In this document: positions 1 through 5,541 of the stretch, in pieces
Position numbering within the stretch: the stretch's first letter is position 1
How the letters are laid out: each line of letters begins with the position of its first letter
Source: Anaerolineae bacterium
GTDB lineage: Bacteria > Chloroflexota > Anaerolineae > UBA4142
DNA: 6,460 bases
Reading direction: 5' to 3'
Assembly: GCA_027457205.1 (NCBI GenBank)
Contig: DAIDTM010000117.1
Coordinates: 1-6,460 of the forward strand
Notes under the pieces: generated by a model
The model's input: the letters and a program-made list of their open reading frames with translations, nothing else
Database searches by the model: none
Told to the model about the DNA's origin: nothing
Made by a program: the position numbers and the translations under genes

Positions 1-19
1 GCGCCCCGATAGAATCGTT

Positions 20-700
20 CTACGGTGTAGGCGTAACAGTTGCCGGCAAGAGCGTCGGGACGATGCCCGGCGGCGCGGCAGCCGGCGTGGCGGTCGTCGT
101 GATCGTTCCGGTCGCGGCAGCCGTCGGCGTCAGCGGCGTCGTGGGCGTGAACGTTGGCGTCGGCGTTGGTTGGTACGGCGGCGCGGTCAGCCACGCGGAC
201 AGACTGTCGATGGTGGCGCTGTCGACGATGAACACTTTTTTGTCGCCGGTATATGCCACGTAATAACCGGACTGGTCGGGTGTCTTGTTGCCCACCGTGA
301 TCGCGTACTGCATGGTATTGCTCATCACCATTCGCGCTTCCAGCGTGGGCGTGACCAAGCCAAACGGCGCGAGATCGGTCACATCGGTCAGCACGCGCGT
401 CGCTTGCAGACTGGCAAGCTGGCTCACCGCCGTATCGATCGCGGCGCTGTCGCCCGGTTTGGCAGCCGGCTGCTCGACCTGCCAGTCGTTCCCCGCGCGG
501 GTGACCGTCACCGTGAGCGGTTTCTGCAGATCGCGCACCTCGACGGTCTTGATGTCGAGAGCATTCAGATTAAAGACCACCGGCGCGGGCGGCGTTGGCG
601 TAGAGAGCTGCGCCGGCGTCTTGGGGTATTCGACGAACCAGACGTAGCCGAGGAGCACCGCGAAAATCGCCAGGACGATTAACGTATTGCGCGGTTTCAC
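20..700 (-). CDS. DUF4340 membrane-anchored protein, last gene of the GldA/F/G-like ABC operon
   Basis: This 226-residue protein has an N-terminal membrane anchor (about residues 6-24, after the basic MKPR start) and an outside domain resembling DUF4340 at about residues 42-172. Visible family-like features are the Trp-x-Val strand near residue 73, an FGL motif at 113-115 and a GYYV strand near 145. Residues from about 175 to the end are almost only Thr, Pro and Ala. DUF4340 proteins commonly sit beside GldG-type ABC auxiliary proteins; their biochemical role is unknown. I chose the GTG start at 700-698 because GAGGAGG lies 8 nt upstream. A longer frame opening with TTG at 721 would overlap gldG by 19 nt and has no comparable site. 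The gene follows the gldG-like stop after 2 nt, so it is almost certainly cotranscribed. The family call rests on pattern and context; the single short domain plus TP tail is the unusual part. Confidence 0.8.
   Translation of the reverse strand: MKPRNTLIVLAIFAVLLGYVWFVEYPKTPAQLSTPTPPAPVVFNLNALDIKTVEVRDLQKPLTVTVTRAGNDWQVEQPAAKPGDSAAIDTAVSQLASLQATRVLTDVTDLAPFGLVTPTLEARMVMSNTMQYAITVGNKTPDQSGYYVAYTGDKKVFIVDSATIDSLSAWLTAPPYQPTPTPTFTPTTPLTPTAAATGTITTTATPAAAPPGIVPTLLPATVTPTP
23..178 (-). other. Thr/Pro-rich low-complexity C-terminal tail of the DUF4340 protein
   Basis: Residues about 175-226 of the DUF4340 protein consist mostly of Thr, Pro and Ala, with TPTPT-type runs. The DNA is correspondingly repetitive: GGCGTCGGCGTTGG-like units appear on the plus strand around 150-175. 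By topology the tail should be outside the membrane. Such stretches in secreted proteins often act as flexible or glycosylated spacers; that role here is inference. Confidence 0.7.
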
Positions 701-702
701 GC

Positions 703-2268
703 TTACCGCCTCCTCAGCCAAACCAGCAAGCCGATCAGCAGGATCGCCGCGGGCAAGAGCACACTGCTCGTGACCGTCAAGAAGAGAGACTGCTCGCCGG
801 TCAGGAACATCGGACTGCTAGCCGCCGCTTTAGGCGGCAGCGAGATCAAGACCGGTTGATTCGCGAGCCAGTGGATCGAATTGAGGAAGAGCTGCCCGTT
901 TCCCGACTGCACCTGCGCTTGCTGTCCGCCGACGGTCAGGCGCGCGTTCAGCGTTCCATTCGACACAAAGGTCGAATTGCCGATCACGACCAATTCGGCG
1001 GGTTTGTCACCGCTGCCTTGGACCGCGTACGCCAGATCGAGCGGACCTTTGGCGTCGGTCGCGGCGTTGTACTGCGCGGTCTGATTCTGGAGCGCCTTAA
1101 AATCGGTTTCGCCCCAGCTCGCGTCGCTCGATGAAAAGAGCGAGGTCGCGGTAGTGCCGGTGATCGTCGCGGTCATCGTCGTCATCGAACGAATGCCGGG
1201 GAAGAACGAGTTCAAGCCGTTGAGGTCTTGGGTGATCGTGTGCGAATTGTACGTCTGGATCACCGGCACCTCGGCTTGCCCGACGATGCCGTACTTGGGA
1301 TCGATGACGATGTCGTTCCGCATTTTCAATCCCCACGCTGCCAGCACGCCGTCCAACCCGGAATCGACCTGCGGATCGATCATCATAAAGACGTGTCCGC
1401 CCTTGGCGAGATAGTCCTGCACGACTTTGGCTTCGGCGGGCTGGAAAGGCACCGTCGGACCGGCGATGACCAACGCGCTAATGTCCGACGGCAGCGTGGA
1501 GGTGATCGTCGCCAGATTGATCGTAGAAACCTTGTAGTTATCCGTCTCTAGCCCGGTCTTTAAGATGCTATAGCCGCTGTTGCCCGTATCGTCCGGGCTG
1601 TGCTCGCCGTGCCCAGTTGTAAAGTAGAGCGTCGGCTGCGTGTCCTGCGAAACTTTGAGCAGCGCATTGGTCAAACCGGATTCATCTGGCGTGAGGACGT
1701 TCTCACGCCGCGTACCGCGCTCCAACACGACCGTGCCATCGGCGACAATCTTGTACGAGTTGGCAATTTGCGGCTGCGCTTGCGGATCGATAAAGCGGTA
1801 CGTGAACTTGTCGGTCTGCGCGGCGTACTGTTTCAAACGGTCTTCCACATCCGGCTGGCTTTGCCGCGCCTGCGGTGTAAAGAATGCCGTCGCCTGGACC
1901 GGCTCTTTCAGATTCTTGAGCACCTGGATCGTTTGAGGAGAAAGCGTATACGCCTGGTTCGCCGTCAAGTCCCAGCGATAGGTATACCGCGAGCCGAGAA
2001 AGTTCAGCAGCCCGACGATGCCGACGAATGCGATGGTCACCACCAGCGCGTTCGATCCGTAGCGCACACCGCGGCTGCCGATGGCTTGGCGCACCTCGGC
2101 GGGACGCGCGTAGATGTACAGCGCAAAGCATACGACGCCCAGCGCGAGCAGTGCGATCAAGCCGGGATCCGGCAGGCGTCCCAGGATTTTCAGAATCGCC
2201 GCCGCGACCCACAGCGCGATGCCGACCGCGCCGATATACGTCGCCCATCCTTCTAATCGTTCGCGCAT
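703..2268 (-). CDS. GldG-like ABC transporter auxiliary protein (ABC_transp_aux family)
   Basis: This 521-residue protein has three predicted N-terminal membrane segments (about 11-29, 37-53, 73-91), a large outside domain (about 98-480) and one C-terminal membrane segment (about 497-517) ending in RRR. Family-typical motifs are RWDLT with TLSPQT at 98-113, YFTTGHGE at 215-222, the AKGGHVFMMIDP strand at 288-299, SWGETD at 384-389, GNSTF at 430-434 and NSIHWLA at 463-469. GldG works with GldA and GldF in Bacteroidota gliding, but this wider family has no settled substrate. The middle domain resembles a glutamine-amidotransferase-like fold without an obvious catalytic triad, so a binding or coupling role is more likely than catalysis. 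I prefer ATG at 2268 over GTG at 2277 because GAGGAGGT ends 7 nt before the ATG and would overlap the GTG. The start shares one base with the permease stop (TAATG), so translation is probably coupled. Confidence 0.87.
   Translation of the reverse strand: MRERLEGWATYIGAVGIALWVAAAILKILGRLPDPGLIALLALGVVCFALYIYARPAEVRQAIGSRGVRYGSNALVVTIAFVGIVGLLNFLGSRYTYRWDLTANQAYTLSPQTIQVLKNLKEPVQATAFFTPQARQSQPDVEDRLKQYAAQTDKFTYRFIDPQAQPQIANSYKIVADGTVVLERGTRRENVLTPDESGLTNALLKVSQDTQPTLYFTTGHGEHSPDDTGNSGYSILKTGLETDNYKVSTINLATITSTLPSDISALVIAGPTVPFQPAEAKVVQDYLAKGGHVFMMIDPQVDSGLDGVLAAWGLKMRNDIVIDPKYGIVGQAEVPVIQTYNSHTITQDLNGLNSFFPGIRSMTTMTATITGTTATSLFSSSDASWGETDFKALQNQTAQYNAATDAKGPLDLAYAVQGSGDKPAELVVIGNSTFVSNGTLNARLTVGGQQAQVQSGNGQLFLNSIHWLANQPVLISLPPKAAASSPMFLTGEQSLFLTVTSSVLLPAAILLIGLLVWLRRR
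709..715 (-). promoter_or_regulatory. Ribosome binding site deciding the DUF4340 start
   Basis: GAGGAGG on the minus strand ends 8 nt before the GTG at 700. It lies inside the last Arg codons (AGG AGG) of the gldG-like gene. It supports the GTG start over the TTG at 721, which lies upstream of this site. Confidence 0.8.
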
Positions 2269-2984
2269 TATCGCCACCTCCTCGTCTGCAGCACCTGTGT
2301 TGCGATGAATAGGGAAACGACGATCACGCTCAGCGGGTAGATGAGGTCGGGCGTGTTAATGACGCCCTGCAGGAAATTGTTATAGTGCTGCGTGATCGCC
2401 AGGTAGGTCAGCGCATCGCCCGGCGCGCCGCCGCCGACGATCTGGCTCATCGCGTCGGCGATCCACATCAAAATCAAGATCACCAGCCCTATGATGTACG
2501 CGACGACCTGATTTTGCGTCAGCGACGAGGTCAGCACGCCGATCGAGAGGAACGCGCCGCCCAGCAGCAGCACGCCGAGATAGCTCGACAGCATCGGACC
2601 GTAATCGGGTTTGCCAAACACGGTGAGCAGCACGACATAGTACAGCGTCGGCGCGAGCAGCATCGCTGCAAACAAGATCAGACTGCCCAGAAATTTTCCG
2701 ACCACCACTTGCCAATCGTGCAGGGGCGAGGTGAGCAGCAGTTCCAGCGTGCCCATGCGCTGCTCTTCCGCCAATAGTTTCATCGTCAGCGCCGGCGCAA
2801 GCAAGACCAGGATGAAGGTGATGTTGCTAAAGGTGCTGCTCAACGACGCGGTCATCGAACTCGTGACGATTAGTGAGAACAGGACGCCGGTGATCACCAG
2901 GAACGCCGCGCTGACGACGTACGCGACCGGCGAGACGAAAAACGAATTGAGTTCGCGTGAGGCAATCGTCCAAACATTTCTCAT
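2268..2984 (-). CDS. ABC-2 type permease, GldF-like
   Basis: This 238-residue integral membrane protein should form the membrane channel or moving part of the ABC system, paired with the ATPase encoded just upstream. About six hydrophobic segments are visible (roughly 17-42, 54-70, 97-123, 134-153, 159-177, 214-231). Between the second and third is the conserved GldF/NosY-type cytoplasmic loop, AEEQRMGTLELLLTSP at 72-87, where ABC-2 permeases typically contact the ATPase. The length matches stand-alone GldF proteins, so GldF and GldG are separate here rather than fused. The ATG at 2984 overlaps the ATPase stop by 4 nt (ATGA) and has GGAGG 7 nt upstream. One permease gene is present, so the transporter probably has a homodimeric membrane part; that is inference. 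The substrate cannot be read from the sequence. Confidence 0.88.
   Translation of the reverse strand: MRNVWTIASRELNSFFVSPVAYVVSAAFLVITGVLFSLIVTSSMTASLSSTFSNITFILVLLAPALTMKLLAEEQRMGTLELLLTSPLHDWQVVVGKFLGSLILFAAMLLAPTLYYVVLLTVFGKPDYGPMLSSYLGVLLLGGAFLSIGVLTSSLTQNQVVAYIIGLVILILMWIADAMSQIVGGGAPGDALTYLAITQHYNNFLQGVINTPDLIYPLSVIVVSLFIATQVLQTRRWR
2276..2283 (-). promoter_or_regulatory. Ribosome binding site deciding the gldG-like start
   Basis: GAGGAGGT on the minus strand ends 7 nt before the ATG at 2268. It overlaps the alternative GTG at 2277-2275, which makes that start implausible. The site is encoded within the final Arg-Arg-Trp codons of the permease gene. Confidence 0.8.
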
Positions 2985-3922
2985 TGCGGTTCCTCCGTCG
3001 TCGTCAGTTTCAGAAAGACTTCTTCCAGCGACAGACCCACCGGGCGCAGTTCCAGCACACCCCAGCCGCGTTGCACCGCCAGTGCGGCAATGTCCGCGCG
3101 CCGGTCGCTACCCAGGTTCGTCTCGATCTCGAACGCGCCCGGCGCGGCGTCGGTCGCTTTGACGCCCAGAACGCCTTTGACTTTTTCCAGTTCCGTCGGA
3201 ATTTCTGGCGCGGCTTGGGCGACCTGGAGGAAGACGTGCTCCGCGCCGCGCACGCGCTCACCCAATCGCGCCGGCGTGTCCTCCGCGACGATCTTGCCTT
3301 CGTTGATAATGAGCACGCGCGAGCAGACCTGGCTCACCTCCGGCAGAATGTGCGTGCTGAGAATGACCGTGTGCTCGCCGGCGAGGGACTTGATGAGCTT
3401 GCGGACTTCGATGATCTGCTTCGGATCGAGACCGATGGTCGGCTCGTCGAGAATAAGTACCTCCGGCTCGTGCACAATCGCCTGCGCCAGACCAACGCGC
3501 TGCCGGTATCCTTTCGACAGTTTGCCGATCAGTTGGTCCGCGCGGTCGGTGATGTTGGTCAATTCCATCGCGCGCTCGATGGCGTTGTCGCTGTCTGCCA
3601 CGTGGCGCAGGCGCGCGGAAAAATCGAGATAATCCCAGACCGACATTTCGGGGTAGAGCGGCACGGTTTCCGGCAAATAACCGATGCGCTTGCGAACTTC
3701 CATCGAGTCCGCAAAAACGTCATAGCCCGCCACGCGCGCCGTCCCGCTCGACGGCGGCATATAGCCGGTCAGGATGCGCATCGTCGTCGTTTTGCCCGCG
3801 CCGTTCGGTCCCAGAAAGCCGAGGACTTCGCCTTTCTGTACGTTGAACGAGACTTCGCGCAGCGCCACGTACGTGCCATAGTCCTTGACGAGGTTCTGAA
3901 CATCAATCATCACTTCTGCCAT
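2981..3922 (-). CDS. ABC transporter ATP-binding protein, GldA-like (CcmA/ABC-2 class)
   Basis: This 313-residue cytoplasmic ATPase should power the GldF/GldG-like membrane complex encoded downstream. All core ABC motifs are present: Walker A GPNGAGKT at 38-45, signature LSKGYRQ at 135-141, Walker B VLILDEP at 155-161 with catalytic Glu160, D-loop GLD at 164-166 and switch His191. The Q-loop position reads GYLPE (81-85), so Glu85 replaces the usual Gln; to my knowledge GldA-type ATPases often show this. Residues about 225-313 form an extra C-terminal domain, seen in many ABC-2 drug or polysaccharide ATPases, ending in SLEEVFLKLT. The ATG at 3922 has GGGAG 7 nt upstream; a second in-frame ATG at residue 5 is less likely. 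It is the first gene of the four-gene operon, after a 164-nt gap, so transcription may start in that gap. Confidence 0.93.
   Translation of the reverse strand: MAEVMIDVQNLVKDYGTYVALREVSFNVQKGEVLGFLGPNGAGKTTTMRILTGYMPPSSGTARVAGYDVFADSMEVRKRIGYLPETVPLYPEMSVWDYLDFSARLRHVADSDNAIERAMELTNITDRADQLIGKLSKGYRQRVGLAQAIVHEPEVLILDEPTIGLDPKQIIEVRKLIKSLAGEHTVILSTHILPEVSQVCSRVLIINEGKIVAEDTPARLGERVRGAEHVFLQVAQAAPEIPTELEKVKGVLGVKATDAAPGAFEIETNLGSDRRADIAALAVQRGWGVLELRPVGLSLEEVFLKLTTTEEPQ
2992..2996 (-). promoter_or_regulatory. Ribosome binding site of the GldF-like permease
   Basis: GGAGG on the minus strand lies 7 nt before the permease ATG, within the last Glu-Glu codons of the ATPase gene. With the ATGA overlap it indicates coupled translation. 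Confidence 0.7.
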
Positions 3923-3929
3923 TGACTAA

Positions 3930-3934
3930 CTCCC
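3930..3934 (-). promoter_or_regulatory. Ribosome binding site of the GldA-like ATPase
   Basis: GGGAG on the minus strand is followed by 7 nt and the ATG at 3922. It favours this start over the in-frame ATG at 3910. Confidence 0.6.
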
Positions 3935-3956
3935 AATTGAGGATTGCGGTTGCCCA

Positions 3957-3979
3957 GCCCAACCTCCCGCAGGTTGAGC
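3957..3979 (-). other. Leader hairpin upstream of the ABC operon
   Basis: In minus-strand RNA, GCTCAACCT (3979-3971) pairs with AGGTTGGGC (3965-3957) around the 5-nt loop GCGGG. This gives 9 bp, one of them G-U; the plus-strand RNA would form only 6 continuous pairs. No T-run follows, so it is not a standard intrinsic terminator. It ends 22 nt before the ATPase ribosome binding site and may be a 5' leader structure or an mRNA processing or stability element. Confidence 0.45.
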
Positions 3980-4018
3980 AGCCATGAGTTGAAAAATCGA
4001 GTGCTGCATTCATTGACA

Positions 4019-4058
4019 CTAATCATCCATAATGAAAAGAACATTAAACGGAGATTAG
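4019..4058. repeat. Imperfect 40-bp palindrome between gltX and the ABC operon
   Basis: On the plus strand CTAATC (4019-4024) matches GATTAG (4053-4058), TCC (4026-4028) matches GGA (4050-4052), and TAATG (4030-4034) matches CATTA (4042-4046) around a 7-nt loop. That gives 14 pairs interrupted by single-base or three-base bulges. It begins 28 nt after the gltX stop. No T-run directly follows on the minus strand, so it could be a weak terminator, an operator or an mRNA 3' end structure. The surrounding 80 bases are clearly more AT-rich than the genes. Confidence 0.5.
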
Positions 4059-4086
4059 AACCGGCTAATGCGCTCACGCGCCGTCC

Positions 4087-5541
4087 CTACGCCTTGTTTT
4101 CCAATCGCGCAATCGCGCGCGCGATGCGCGGCAGAGTTTTCTCCCGTCCCAGCACGCGCATGCTGCCCATCAGCGGAAGCGAGACCGTTCTGCCGGTCAC
4201 CGCAACGCGCAGCACGCCGAAGAACTGCGCGTTCTTTTGCCCCAGTTGCTCGGCGTCCACGCGCAACTCCGCCTCGATCTTTTCTTCGTCCGCGAACGAC
4301 GGATACTTTTCGAGTGTGGCTTGCGCGGCGCGCAGCGCAGCCAGCGCGGTCGTCGGATCGCTTTTGCCGATCAGCGACTGAACAGCGTACTCCAAATCAT
4401 CGACAAAGATATAATCCGCCAGTGCGACGATGTCGCTCAATTTTTTGAGGCGTGCACGCACGAGCGGGATCAGCTCGCGCACGGTTGCCGCGTCCGCGTG
4501 CAGATGAGCGCGCTCGAGGAACGGCAGCAGCCGCGTCGCCAGTTCGTCGTCCGGCAGCGCGCGGATGTAATAGCCGTTCATCCAATCGAGCTTGGTGTGG
4601 TCGAAGACCGCCGGCGCGTGTCCGATCTTGTCGAGCGTGAACAGATCGATCAACTGCTGGCGCGTGAAGATTTCTGTCTTGTCGTCATACGACCAGCCGA
4701 CGAGCGCGAGAAAATTGACCAGCGCTTCGGCGAGATACCCTTCGTCGCGGAACTGGATGACGCTGGTCGCGCCGTGCCGCTTGCTCAACTTTTTCTTATC
4801 GGGACCGAGAACGTCCGGCACGTGCCCGTGCATCGGAATATCCCAGCCGAACGCCTGATAGAGCAGAACGTGCTTGGGGAACGACGGAATCCATTCGTCG
4901 GCGCGCATGACGTGCGAGATTTGCATCAGGTGATCGTCGACGACGACGGCAAAGTGGTACGTGGGAAAGCCGTCGGATTTAATCAGTACCTGATCGTCGA
5001 CGTCCTTGTTCGCGATCGTCAGATCGCCGTGGATGAAATCGTGCAGCGTCGTTTTGCCTTCCTGCGGCACCGCGAGCCGCACGACCTTCGCATCGCCGGC
5101 GCGTTCGTGCGCGGCGCGTTCTGCTGGCGACAAAAAGCGGCAGCGCAAATCGTACCGCGTCGGTTCGCCGCGCGCCTGCTGCTCCCGGCGCATCTGCTCC
5201 AAGCGCTCCGGCGTGCAGTAGCAATAGTACGCGTGCCCGGACGAAATGAGTTGCTGCGCGTGCGCGTGATAAATCGGCAGGCGCTGCGACTGGACGTAGG
5301 GTCCGTACGCTCCGCCAATGTCCGGTCCCTCGTCCCAGTCCAAGCCGAGAAAACGCAGCGAGTCCATGATCAGTTCAAGACCATTTTCGACTTCGCGTTT
5401 TTGGTCGGTGTCTTCGACGCGCAGGATAAATTTGCCGCCGCTGTGCCGCGCCCACAACCAGACGAACAGCGCGGTCCGCAGACTGCCGATGTGCGGCGCG
5501 CCGGTCGGGCTGGGCGCAAAGCGCACGCGAACTTGAGCCAT
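4087..5541 (-). CDS. gltX: Glutamyl-tRNA synthetase
   Basis: This 484-residue cytoplasmic class I aminoacyl-tRNA synthetase charges tRNA-Glu with glutamate for translation and, in many bacteria, for tetrapyrrole synthesis. The length is normal. The N-terminus reads RFAPSPTG at 7-14 followed by the HIGH-type motif HIGS at 17-20. LRVEDTD lies at 40-46, YVQSQR at 82-87 and the KMSKS-type loop KLSKR at 251-255 before HGA. Cys107, Cys109 and Cys134 reproduce the C-x-C-x24-C spacing of the E. coli zinc site; the following His is Phe136 here. The helical anticodon-binding part runs from about 310 to the end, with LRVAVTG at 444-450. I cannot tell from sequence whether it also charges tRNA-Gln. ATG at 5541 is preferred to GTG at 5544 because GGGGGA sits 5 nt before the ATG. 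It overlaps the upstream peptidase stop by one base (TGATG), implying coupled translation. Confidence 0.97.
   Translation of the reverse strand: MAQVRVRFAPSPTGAPHIGSLRTALFVWLWARHSGGKFILRVEDTDQKREVENGLELIMDSLRFLGLDWDEGPDIGGAYGPYVQSQRLPIYHAHAQQLISSGHAYYCYCTPERLEQMRREQQARGEPTRYDLRCRFLSPAERAAHERAGDAKVVRLAVPQEGKTTLHDFIHGDLTIANKDVDDQVLIKSDGFPTYHFAVVVDDHLMQISHVMRADEWIPSFPKHVLLYQAFGWDIPMHGHVPDVLGPDKKKLSKRHGATSVIQFRDEGYLAEALVNFLALVGWSYDDKTEIFTRQQLIDLFTLDKIGHAPAVFDHTKLDWMNGYYIRALPDDELATRLLPFLERAHLHADAATVRELIPLVRARLKKLSDIVALADYIFVDDLEYAVQSLIGKSDPTTALAALRAAQATLEKYPSFADEEKIEAELRVDAEQLGQKNAQFFGVLRVAVTGRTVSLPLMGSMRVLGREKTLPRIARAIARLENKA

Larger units (their letters stand above)
3923..4086. other. Intergenic region between gltX and the ABC operon
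   Basis: This 164-nt gap is the only substantial non-coding stretch. It contains the 40-bp palindrome (4019-4058), the hairpin (3957-3979) and the ATPase ribosome binding site. I see no tRNA, small open reading frame or convincing minus-strand -35/-10 pair. TTTAAT- and TCTAAT-like -10 hexamers exist on the minus strand (roughly 4045-4065), but none has a matching -35 at normal spacing. A promoter for the ABC operon is still most likely here, by position and AT content. Confidence 0.6.

Noticed and set aside
150..180. Short GC-rich tandem units resembling a small repeat array
   Set aside because: They are explained by Thr-Pro codon repetition in the DUF4340 tail; there is no constant spacer or repeat length, so this is not a CRISPR or intergenic repeat.
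698..721. TTG at 721 as start of the DUF4340 protein
   Set aside because: It lies upstream of the GAGGAGG site and overlaps gldG by 19 nt. The GTG at 700 has ideal spacing.
2266..2277. GTG at 2277 as start of the GldG-like protein
   Set aside because: The GTG overlaps the ribosome site itself; the ATG at 2268 is correctly spaced.
2957..3925. A 322-codon open frame on the plus strand opposite the ABC ATPase
   Set aside because: It mirrors the ATPase gene almost exactly, is rich in Arg and His with no family motif, and has no supporting context.
4013..4033. Plus-strand promoter: TTGACA at 4013 and CATAAT at 4028
   Set aside because: The spacer is only 9 nt, and there is no plus-strand gene downstream, only the antisense of gltX.
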